A stretch of DNA of 64,000 nt from NCBI GenBank assembly GCA_040269895.1, contig CP158568.1, positions 434,001 through 498,000 of the forward strand. The letters run 5' to 3'. Below are positions 45,251 through 53,797 of the stretch, piece by piece. The notes under the pieces were generated by a model. That model was not told the DNA's origin and ran no database searches. It saw nothing but the letters and a program-made list of their open reading frames with translations. Source of the DNA: Ancalomicrobiaceae bacterium S20. Lineage in GTDB: Bacteria > Pseudomonadota > Alphaproteobacteria > Rhizobiales > Ancalomicrobiaceae. Positions within the stretch are counted from its first letter, which is position 1, and each line of letters starts with the position of its first letter. Position numbers and translations under genes: made by a program.

Positions 45251-45745
45251 ATGAATCTCGTCACCGCTCTGGCCATCGTCATCGGCGCGCTGGGCGCCAT
45301 CGCCACCTATCTCGTGCTCGGTCCGGCGGCTGGTCTCCAGCTGCAGATCTGGATCGTGTTCATCGCCTGGGCGAGCTACTTCCACTGCGGCGGCAACGAG
45401 GCGGCCGCCAAGAGTTCGTTCGTCGCCAACGTATGGGGCGCGGTCTGCGCCACCGTCGCGCTGATCCTGATCGGCAAGCTCGGCGGCCAGGGGCTCATCG
45501 TGATCTCGATCATCGTCGGCGTGACCGTGGCGATCATGATCCTCGGCGCCCATGTGCCGCTGCTCTCCGCGATCCCGGCGGCGGTCTACGGCTATGCCGC
45601 GACCGCCGGCTACGCGCTGCTCTCCAAGGCCGATGCGATGAACTTCGCGCCGGGCGGCGTGCTGACCACCGTGGTGCTGTCGTGTCTCGTCGGCGTCATC
45701 TTCGGCTGGCTGTCGGGCAAGATCGCCGGCGCGATCGCCAAGTGA
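45251..45745 (+). CDS. DUF1097 membrane protein
   Basis: A 164-residue integral membrane protein with about five helices (LVTALAIVIGALGAIATYLV, GGQGLIVISIIVGVTVAIMI, VLTTVVLSCLVGVIFGWLSG). The segment WASYFHCGGNEAAAKSSFVANVWGA is typical of DUF1097, a family often found with urea, purine or nucleobase catabolism genes and thought to be a channel or transporter. GGAGGG lies before the ATG. No such catabolic genes are nearby. Confidence 0.85.
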   Translation: MNLVTALAIVIGALGAIATYLVLGPAAGLQLQIWIVFIAWASYFHCGGNEAAAKSSFVANVWGAVCATVALILIGKLGGQGLIVISIIVGVTVAIMILGAHVPLLSAIPAAVYGYAATAGYALLSKADAMNFAPGGVLTTVVLSCLVGVIFGWLSGKIAGAIAK

Positions 45746-45933
45746 GGCGCGCGCGCCTCTGAGCCGGGCCCGGGCTCGGCACTCGAGATCCACGGTCGCG
45801 GCCCCGGTTGCCGCGACCGTGGCGCTTCAGCATGCACGAGGCGCAGGTCTCGCATGTCCGAAGCGGCCGCGACTGGATTTTCGGCGCGTCACCTGCAATT
45901 TCCTCGGACAGTTTTCCCTGTCGAGGACATCCC

Positions 45934-46287
45934 ATGCCGCAGATCGCCAACGGCTACGCGACGCCGGTCCTGCTCCTGCTCCTGTCGAACGTCTTCATGA
46001 CCTTCGCCTGGTACGGACATCTCAAATTCACCGATCGGCCGTTGTGGCAGGTGATCCTGGCGAGCTGGGCCATCGCCTTCTTCGAATATTGCATCGCCGT
46101 GCCGGCGAACCGCTGGGGTCACGAGATCTATTCGGCCGCGCAGCTGAAAACGATCCAGGAGGTCGTCACCCTCCTCGTCTTCGCCGTATTCTCCTATCTA
46201 TACCTCGGCGAGCCGATCGGCTGGAATCACGCCATCGGCTTCGCCCTCATCGCGCTCGGCGCGTTCTTCATCTTCCAGAAGTGGTAA
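45934..46287 (+). CDS. DMT family protein (DUF486)
   Basis: A 117-residue, four-helix membrane protein: ATPVLLLLLSNVFMTFAWYGHL, VILASWAIAFFEYCIAVPAN, TIQEVVTLLVFAVFSYLYLG and HAIGFALIALGAFFIFQKW. This matches the DUF486/DMT small transporter family; substrate unknown. GAGGA precedes the ATG. Followed seven bases later by a SemiSWEET gene, so they are cotranscribed. Confidence 0.9.
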   Translation: MPQIANGYATPVLLLLLSNVFMTFAWYGHLKFTDRPLWQVILASWAIAFFEYCIAVPANRWGHEIYSAAQLKTIQEVVTLLVFAVFSYLYLGEPIGWNHAIGFALIALGAFFIFQKW

Positions 46288-46294
46288 TCCCGAC

Positions 46295-46558
46295 ATGTCC
46301 CAGTCGCTCATGGTCGAGGCCCTCGGCGGCCTCGCGGCCCTGTTCACGACGCTGTGCTGGCTGCCGCAGGTCGTGAAGGTGATCCGCGACCGGGATACGT
46401 CCAGCCTGTCGCTCACGACCTTCGCGACGCTGGTCACGGGCCTCGCTTTCTGGCTCGCCTATGGCGTGGCGATCCAGAGCTGGCCGATCATCATCGCCAA
46501 CTCGCTGACCCTCGCGCTCAACGCCACGATTCTCGCGGTGAAGCTGCGCTACGGGTGA
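46295..46558 (+). CDS. SemiSWEET sugar transporter
   Basis: An 87-residue three-helix protein with the PQ-loop signature TLCWLPQVVKVIRDRDTSSLS and FWLAYGVAIQSWPIIIANSL. SemiSWEETs dimerise to carry mono- or disaccharides down a gradient. Directly follows the DUF486 gene. Confidence 0.92.
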   Translation: MSQSLMVEALGGLAALFTTLCWLPQVVKVIRDRDTSSLSLTTFATLVTGLAFWLAYGVAIQSWPIIIANSLTLALNATILAVKLRYG

Positions 46559-46653
46559 GGGCGCGCGACGTTCGGCAAGCGGACGGCGGATCGGCGGCAT
46601 GCCGGTTGTCAACGATCGCCGATCGTCGCATCCTTCATGTCAGGAGCATCGCC

Positions 46654-46911
46654 ATGAAGCTGAACGTTGCCCTTTCCGACGATTTGGCGGCCTTTGTCGA
46701 GGCCAAGGTTGCGTCCGGACGCTATGGGACGTCGGCGGACGTGGTGCGCGAAGCCCTGCGTCTCATGGAGTTCGCGGAAGCGCGGGCTGAAGATCGCATC
46801 ATGACCCTCCGTGAGCAGTGGGACGAGGGCATCGCCAGCGGCGATGCAGGTGAGATCGACTTCGAAGTGCTCAAGCGGGAGGCGCGGCGGCGCCTCGGTG
46901 CCGAGGGCTGA
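46654..46911 (+). CDS. parD: type II antitoxin, ParD family
   Basis: An 85-residue protein with a ribbon-helix-helix N-terminus (MKLNVALSDDLAAFVEAKVASGRYGTSADVVREALRLME) that binds its own promoter, and a charged C-terminal tail that wraps the toxin. CAGGAG precedes the ATG. Three bases separate its stop from the parE start. Confidence 0.9.
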   Translation: MKLNVALSDDLAAFVEAKVASGRYGTSADVVREALRLMEFAEARAEDRIMTLREQWDEGIASGDAGEIDFEVLKREARRRLGAEG

Positions 46912-46914
46912 GAC

Positions 46915-48548
<1,634 letters not shown>

Positions 48549-48574
48549 GGCGACGGCACCTCGCACACGGATCG

Positions 48575-48604
48575 AGGGGCGCTCCATCGGGGCGCCCCTT
48601 TTCG
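48575..48604 (+). terminator. terminator of aspartate aminotransferase gene
   Basis: Arms AGGGGCGC (48575-48582) and GCGCCCCT (48592-48599) with a 9-base loop are followed by TTTCG. Also lies at the end of the convergent ccdA-like gene. Confidence 0.8.
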
Positions 48605-48624
48605 TTTGCCTCGCCGGTGTTGTC

Positions 48625-49347
48625 TCAGAACCGCGTGGTGAGCGTGGTCAGCCAAGCGGGCGATACCGCCACGAGCCAGCTCTCCAGCATCTTGTCGGCG
48701 CCGCTCAGGATCGCGCAGCCGATCAGCACGAGGACGAAGCCGAGGACGATCTTGGCGCTGGCGCCTCCGGACATCAGTCGGTTGCGCCAGCGCATGGTCA
48801 GGCCGCGCGAGGCTGTGCCGATCAGGGCGAGCGGCGCGGCGGCGCCGAAGCCGAAGGCGGCCATGGTCGCGGCGACGCTGCCGAGCGATTCGCCTTGGGC
48901 TGCCAGAACGCTCGCCGCCCCGAGCGTCGGGCCGACGCAGGGGCTCCAGACGGCACCGAGCAGCAGGCCGATGCCGAACTGACCGGCGAGCCCGTGTCCG
49001 GACACGCCCTGCAGCCGGGCGTCCGCCCATCGGCTGATCGGTGCGCCCGCGGCGGCCAGGCGATACTGGAGCGGCGGCAGCGCCAGTACGGCGCCGACGC
49101 CGATCATGAGCACGGCCGCGACGGCGCGGAACACGGTGCCGTCGATGCCGATCGCGAAGCCGATCGTCGCCACGAAGAGGCCGACCGCCACGAAGGCGAG
49201 CGCGACCCCGCCGGCGAGCGCCAGCGGTCCGTACCGATGCTCGCCCGCCGCGCTGCCGAACACGATCGGCAGCAGCGGCAGCACGCAAGGGGACAGGACG
49301 GAGAGAACGCCGGCGAGGAACGCCAGCCCCATCGTGCCGATGATCAT
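48625..49347 (-). CDS. CcdA-like cytochrome c biogenesis/thiol reductant transporter
   Basis: A 240-residue, six-helix DsbD-gamma family protein. GVLSVLSPCVLPLLPIVFGS carries the first redox Cys in the PCVLP motif and GLLLGAVWSPCVGPTLGAAS the second in SPCVGP. It carries reducing power from cytosolic thioredoxin across the inner membrane. It lies 11 bases after the thioredoxin-like gene on the same strand, which is presumably its periplasmic partner. Confidence 0.92.
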   Translation of the reverse strand: MIIGTMGLAFLAGVLSVLSPCVLPLLPIVFGSAAGEHRYGPLALAGGVALAFVAVGLFVATIGFAIGIDGTVFRAVAAVLMIGVGAVLALPPLQYRLAAAGAPISRWADARLQGVSGHGLAGQFGIGLLLGAVWSPCVGPTLGAASVLAAQGESLGSVAATMAAFGFGAAAPLALIGTASRGLTMRWRNRLMSGGASAKIVLGFVLVLIGCAILSGADKMLESWLVAVSPAWLTTLTTRF

Positions 49348-49358
49348 GACGGCCTCGC

Positions 49359-49751
49359 TCAGATCGCCCGGTCGAGAAGGGCGGCGATCGTGGCCGGGTT
49401 GGTGTCGCCGACCGAGCGTCCCGTCTCCTTGCCGCTCTTGAAGGTGATCAGCGTGCTCTGCGCCTGCGCCTTGAGGCGGCGCACGACGTCCTTCTGATTG
49501 TCGAAGTCGACGCGGACGACGAGCAGATCCTTGAACTTCGGATCGGCTTCGAGCTTCGACAGGATCGGCGCCTGCGCGGCACAGACCGGGCACCAGGGGG
49601 CGTGGATCTCGACCAGGATCGAGCGGCCCTTCGACAGCGCGGCCTCGAAGGCGGCGTCGGTATAGGCGACGGTCTCGGCACGGGCGGCCGGAGCGGCGGC
49701 CATGACCGCCAGCAGGGCGGCGGAGGCGAGAACGATGCGGCGCGAAATCAT
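49359..49751 (-). CDS. periplasmic thioredoxin-fold protein
   Basis: A 130-residue protein with a signal peptide (RRIVLASAALLAVMAAAPAARA) and a thioredoxin domain whose active site is APWCPVCAAQ (Cys54, Cys57). RVDFDNQKDVVRRLKAQAQS and TLITFKSGKETGR complete the fold, though the usual cis-Pro is replaced by Thr in STLITF. Operon with the CcdA-like gene, together forming a minimal periplasmic thiol-reducing pathway. Confidence 0.92.
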   Translation of the reverse strand: MISRRIVLASAALLAVMAAAPAARAETVAYTDAAFEAALSKGRSILVEIHAPWCPVCAAQAPILSKLEADPKFKDLLVVRVDFDNQKDVVRRLKAQAQSTLITFKSGKETGRSVGDTNPATIAALLDRAI

Positions 49752-50054
49752 GTCATGTCTCCTTGGAACGTCACCGGCGGCGCGGTGGCTGCATGAAAGC
49801 GGACAGGAGCCGTTCGACGCCTCTGGGGAAGCGGCATCCGGGAACCCGGGACTTCAGGTCCGTCAGGTTTGTCGCGGCTGGCGACGCCGCGTTACGTCCG
49901 CGGCGGCGGTCACACGTGGTCGTGATCCTGCGTGAAGGAATGGTCGCGGCAGGGCCATGATCGGTCTGGCCCGGCGCACCGTGCCAAGCTTCGTTAAGCG
50001 GCGGCCGGCATCATGTGGCCGGCCGTCGCTCGGGGGACGGCGACGGTGGTGGAC
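49752..50054. other. divergent intergenic region, thioredoxin/GT87
   Basis: These 303 bases separate divergent genes. AAGGAGA before the thioredoxin ATG is its ribosome-binding site. No gene or clear promoter pair is seen. Confidence 0.35.
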
Positions 50055-51323
50055 ATGTTCGAAACCCTCAAGAGCGGCCGGTTCTTCGACGCTGGGCGTG
50101 CGCGGGTCTATGCTTGGCTGACGGCCGGGTTGACCGCGGCGATCGCGATCGGTTGGATCGCGCTGTCGCGCGACGGCATCGATCCGACCGGCAAGCCGCT
50201 CGGCACCGACTTCGTCAGTTTCTATGCCGCCTCGAAGATCGCGCTCGACGGCGCGGCCGCGGACGCGTGGTCGATCGCGCGGCACGGCCTGGAGGAAGCG
50301 CGGCTCTTCCCCGGCGAACACGACTACACGGCGTTCTTCTATCCGCCGGTGTTCCTGCTCGTCTGCCTGCCGCTCGCCTTGATGCCCTATTTCGTCGCGC
50401 TCGGCGTCTGGCTGGTGGCGACCGGCGCGGCGGCGATCGCCGTGTTGCGCCGGCTCGGGCGCGGTGCCGACGGGCGGGCGCGGATCGGGCTTGCGGCGAT
50501 GCTCGGCTTTCCGGCCGTGTTCGTGAACGCCGGCCATGGGCAGAACGCTTATCTCTCGACGGCCCTGTTCGGCGGCGGCGCGCTGCTGCTCGACCGGCGA
50601 CCGGTCCTCGCCGGCGCGCTGCTCGGCGGGCTGGTGTTCAAGCCGCATCTCGCGATCGTCCTGCCCTTCGCGCTCGCGGCATCCCGGCGCTGGCGCGCCT
50701 TCTTCGCCTGCGGGGCGTCGGCGCTCGGGCTGATCGGGCTCTCGGCGGGGCTGTTCGGGCTCGATGCGTGGCGCGGCTTTCTCGCCGGCTCGGCCGTGGC
50801 GCGCGCGACGCTCGAACAGGGGCTGGTCGAGCCGGCCAAGATGCAGAGCGTGTTCGCGGCGGTGCGGTTGGTCGGCGGATCGGTGGCCGCCGGTTACGGG
50901 CTGCAGGCGCTGGTCGCCGTGGGTGTCATCGTCGTGCTGACGCACGCGCTCCGGCGGGTCTCGTCGGCCGGTCGGCGTGCTGAATCGCGACCGGGCGAGA
51001 CCGAAGGGGCGGCGATGGCGGCGGCGGCGCTGCTCGCGAGCCCGTTCCTGCTCGACTACGATCTCATGCTTCTGGCGATCCCGCTCGTCGTGCTGACCCG
51101 GACCGGCCTCGATCGCGGCTTCCGACCCTGGGAGATCGCTGTTCTGCTTGCTGCATACATATTGCCGCTCGTCTCGCGCTCGATCGGCCTAGCGCTGCAT
51201 GTGCCGCTCGCGCCCATGGTCGTGCTGGCGGTGTTTGCGCTGGCGGTCGGGCGGATCGGATCGGCGGCGGGCGCCAGAGATGACGAACCCACGCGCGAGG
51301 CCGGCGAGCTCCCCGCCGGCTGA
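50055..51323 (+). CDS. GT87-like glycosyltransferase, integral membrane
   Basis: A 422-residue protein with about ten hydrophobic segments. GKPLGTDFVSFYAASKIALDG, with an Asp after the first helix, and YTAFFYPPVFLLVCLPLALMPY, GQNAYLSTALFGGGALLLD and FKPHLAIVLPFALAA are typical of DUF2029/GT87 polyprenol-phosphate-sugar mannosyltransferases. The start may be the GTG at 50046, since GGGGGA is well placed for it; the ATG at 50055 is used here. Confidence 0.88.
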   Translation: MFETLKSGRFFDAGRARVYAWLTAGLTAAIAIGWIALSRDGIDPTGKPLGTDFVSFYAASKIALDGAAADAWSIARHGLEEARLFPGEHDYTAFFYPPVFLLVCLPLALMPYFVALGVWLVATGAAAIAVLRRLGRGADGRARIGLAAMLGFPAVFVNAGHGQNAYLSTALFGGGALLLDRRPVLAGALLGGLVFKPHLAIVLPFALAASRRWRAFFACGASALGLIGLSAGLFGLDAWRGFLAGSAVARATLEQGLVEPAKMQSVFAAVRLVGGSVAAGYGLQALVAVGVIVVLTHALRRVSSAGRRAESRPGETEGAAMAAAALLASPFLLDYDLMLLAIPLVVLTRTGLDRGFRPWEIAVLLAAYILPLVSRSIGLALHVPLAPMVVLAVFALAVGRIGSAAGARDDEPTREAGELPAG

Positions 51324-51446
51324 CCGGCGGCTCTGCATTGCTGCCGGGGCCGGACGATGCGGCATCCGTATGGCCCCGACTGGCCCGGCCGCCTGAAGAT
51401 CGCCACAAGCGGGACGTCTTCTGCCGGTGTTGAGATGGAGATTCCC

Positions 51447-51944
51447 ATGAAGATGTTTCGCGTTCTCGCCGGCGGCCTGCTTTCGGCCGCCGTTATCGGC
51501 GCGGCCTCGCTCGGGGCCGCCGTGCCGGCCTCGGCCGAGGCCCGCGTTCAGGTCGGCGTGCTCCGCTGCAAGATCGTCGGCGGGGTCGGTTTCGTGGTCG
51601 GTTCGTCGCGCGACATCGCCTGCCACTTCGCGCCCGCCGGTCGGGGACGCTCGGAACGCTATGCTGGCTCGATCGACCGGTTCGGCATCGATATCGGCGC
51701 GACGCGCAAGACCTCGATCGTCTGGGGCGTGTTCGCGCCGACCAACCAGATGCGCCCGGGCGCGCTCGAAGGCACCTATGTCGGGGCTTCGGCAGAGGCG
51801 ACGGTCGGCGTCGGTGTCGGCGCCAATGCGCTGGTCGGTGGTTTCGATCGCTCGATCACGCTCAACCCGATCAGCGTCCAGACGCAGACCGGCGCCAATA
51901 TCGCGGCCGGCGTCGCAGGTCTGAAGCTGCGCGCGCTGCGCTGA
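51447..51944 (+). CDS. DUF992 secreted protein
   Basis: A 165-residue protein with signal RVLAGGLLSAAVIGAASLGA ending near PASAEA. The mature domain has VGVLRCKIVGGVGFVVGSSR, ACHFAPAGRGRSERYAGSID and GTYVGASAEATVGVGVGANA, the DUF992 pattern with two Cys. Found almost only in Hyphomicrobiales; probably periplasmic, function unknown. Confidence 0.9.
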   Translation: MKMFRVLAGGLLSAAVIGAASLGAAVPASAEARVQVGVLRCKIVGGVGFVVGSSRDIACHFAPAGRGRSERYAGSIDRFGIDIGATRKTSIVWGVFAPTNQMRPGALEGTYVGASAEATVGVGVGANALVGGFDRSITLNPISVQTQTGANIAAGVAGLKLRALR

Positions 51945-51976
51945 GCCGATCGTCTGTCGCTGTCCGATCACAATCG

Positions 51977-52010
51977 AAACGGCCCGCGCTCGTCGAAGCG
52001 CGGGCCGTTT
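51977..52010. terminator. terminator of the DUF992 gene
   Basis: Perfect 14-bp arms AAACGGCCCGCGCT (51977-51990) and AGCGCGGGCCGTTT (51997-52010) with a 6-base loop, flanked by A and T runs. Confidence 0.88.
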
Positions 52011-52017
52011 TGCTGTC

Positions 52018-52085
52018 GATCAAATTTTGTCGGCGATCACATTCTGTCGGCGATCACATTCTGTCGGCGACCACATTTTGTCGGT
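52018..52085. repeat. four tandem 17-bp repeats
   Basis: Four head-to-tail copies of a 17-base unit lie at 52018-52034, 52035-52051, 52052-52068 and 52069-52085. The two central copies are identical (GATCACATTCTGTCGGC); the outer ones differ at two or three positions. A partial fifth copy (GACCACA) follows. They sit between two convergent genes, just after a terminator. Confidence 0.9.
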
Positions 52086-52120
52086 GACCACAGAGGCCGG
52101 CGCTGCTGCCGGCGTGCGGC

Positions 52121-53440
52121 TCAGGCGATCTCTTCCTCGGGCAGCACACGCGTGCCGCCCTTGGGTGTGACCAGCACCTTGTCGATGCGGCGGCCGTCCA
52201 TGTCGACGACCTCGAATACGAAATCGCCGATCGTGGCTTTGTCGCCCTCGGTCGGGATGCGGTTCAGGACCGAGAGCATCAGGCCGCCGAGCGTGTGATA
52301 GCCGCCGTGCTCGAGGTCCGGCAGATCGATCAGCCGCTCCAGATCGTCGATGCCGGTGTCGCCGTCGATCAGCCACGAGCCGTCGTCGCGCCGGAACGGC
52401 CCGCTCGGGTCGGGTGCGTCGACGTCGGCCAGGTCGCCGGCGATGCCCTCGATGATGTCGGTCAGCGTGATCAGGCCCATGAGCCCGCCGTACTCGTCGA
52501 CGACGAAGGCGGCGTGCACGGGGGTGCCGCGGAAGCGCTCGAGCAGTTTCAGCACGGCCGCGCTCTCCGGCACGATCACCGGTTCCTTCACCGCGGCGCG
52601 CACGTCGAAGGGCCGGCCGGCGAGCGCGTCGGCGAGCAGGTCCTTCTTGTAGACGATGCCGACCGGCTCATCGATCGCGCCTTCGGCCACGATGACGGCC
52701 GAGTAGGGACATTCGGCGATCTCCTGCCTGATTCGCTCCGGCGGATCGTTCGGGTCGATCCAGTAGAGATCCGGTCGCGGCGTCATGATCGCGCGGACCG
52801 GGCGGTCGGCGATGCGCATGACGCCTTCGAGCATCTCGCGCTCTTCGGGGTCGAGGATGCCAGCCTCGACGCCTTCGGCGATCACGTGCTTGACCTCTTC
52901 CTCGGTCACGTCGGCGCCGGTGCCTTCGGTGACGCGGACGAGGCGCAGCACGGCGTTGGACGACATCGACAGAAGCGAAACGAACGGCTTGGTCGCGCGG
53001 CTGACCGTGTCGACGGTGCCGGCGACCGCTAGCGCGATCGGCTCGGGATTGGCGATCGCGATGCGCTTCGGCACCAGTTCGGCCAGCACGATGGTCACGA
53101 AGGTCATCAGCGTGATCACGACTGCGAAGGCGATCTGATGCGCCGCGACCGCGACCGCGGGCACGGTGGTGATCAGAAAATCGGCGAAACGATCCGACAG
53201 CTGGGCGCCGGAGGAGGCGCCGGCCAGGAGCCCGGTCAGCGTGATGCCGATCTGCACGGCGGACAGGAACCGGCTCGGGTTCTCGCCGAGTTCCAGAGCG
53301 CGCACCGCACGGGCGTCGCCATCCTCGGCGCGGGCCAGGAGGCGGCCTTTTCTGGCCGAGACGAGCGCCATCTCCGACATGACGAAGAACGCGTTCAGGA
53401 CGGTCAGAAAGGCGAAAATTCCAAGTTCGACGATCAACAT
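52121..53440 (-). CDS. hemolysin family/CNNM-type transporter with CBS and CorC_HlyC domains
   Basis: A 439-residue membrane protein. The N-terminal DUF21 domain has four helices (ELGIFAFLTVLNAFFVMSEM, RFLSAVQIGITLTGLLAGAS, VVITLMTFVTIVLAELVPKR); two CBS domains follow from about residue 200 (MTPRPDLYWIDPND, PVHAAFVVDEYGGLMGLITL), and a CorC_HlyC transporter-associated domain ends the protein (VLNRIPTEGDKATIGDFVFE). Relatives export Mg2+ or Co2+; hemolysis is a historical name. Confidence 0.93.
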   Translation of the reverse strand: MLIVELGIFAFLTVLNAFFVMSEMALVSARKGRLLARAEDGDARAVRALELGENPSRFLSAVQIGITLTGLLAGASSGAQLSDRFADFLITTVPAVAVAAHQIAFAVVITLMTFVTIVLAELVPKRIAIANPEPIALAVAGTVDTVSRATKPFVSLLSMSSNAVLRLVRVTEGTGADVTEEEVKHVIAEGVEAGILDPEEREMLEGVMRIADRPVRAIMTPRPDLYWIDPNDPPERIRQEIAECPYSAVIVAEGAIDEPVGIVYKKDLLADALAGRPFDVRAAVKEPVIVPESAAVLKLLERFRGTPVHAAFVVDEYGGLMGLITLTDIIEGIAGDLADVDAPDPSGPFRRDDGSWLIDGDTGIDDLERLIDLPDLEHGGYHTLGGLMLSVLNRIPTEGDKATIGDFVFEVVDMDGRRIDKVLVTPKGGTRVLPEEEIA

Positions 53441-53681
53441 CTCAAAGTGCCGGGGGCGCCCCTCGGTTGCGGACGATCAACAGGATAGCACGTCCTTCTC
53501 CACGATGACACGACGAGCACGCGCATTCCCGCCCGGCGGTGCGACGACCCTGTGTCGGGCGCGCGTTCGGAGCGAAGCGAGGGACACCCACGCCCAGGCA
53601 GCCGCCGGTGAGATGGCGGATCTGAAATGTCACGATTTGATTTGCCCCATTGCCAGCCGGGGCGATCGGCGCGACCATCGT

Positions 53682-53727
53682 CGGCAGGTGATCCTCCGGC
53701 TCCCCGCGGGCCAGTGATCACCTGCCG
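53682..53727 (+). promoter_or_regulatory. leader inverted repeat 1 upstream of EF-G-like gene
   Basis: Perfect 12-bp arms CGGCAGGTGATC (53682-53693) and GATCACCTGCCG (53716-53727) enclose 22 bases. It could be an RNA stem or a protein-binding palindrome pair; not followed by a T-tract. Confidence 0.55.
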
Positions 53728-53731
53728 CCAA

Positions 53732-53759
53732 CCCGCGAGGGAGACGACTCCTTCGCGGG
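53732..53759 (+). promoter_or_regulatory. leader hairpin 2 upstream of EF-G-like gene
   Basis: CCCGCGAGGGAG (53732-53743) pairs with CTCCTTCGCGGG (53748-53759) over 12 positions with one G-U pair and an ACGA loop. It starts five bases after the first inverted repeat and 39 bases before the ATG. Confidence 0.6.
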
Positions 53760-53797
53760 ACGGACTAACCAGAACATAAAGAGAACAGGAGGCCATC

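Larger units (their letters stand above)
53441..53797. other. leader region of the EF-G-like gene with two hairpins
   Basis: No gene is supported in these 357 bases. The last 120 contain two strong inverted repeats (53682-53727 and 53732-53759) followed by AACAGGAGG, the ribosome-binding site of the EF-G-like gene. Confidence 0.5.

Noticed and set aside
52018-52085. Tandem repeats as a CRISPR array
   Set aside because: The units are contiguous with no spacers, 17 bases long and not palindromic; no cas genes are near.
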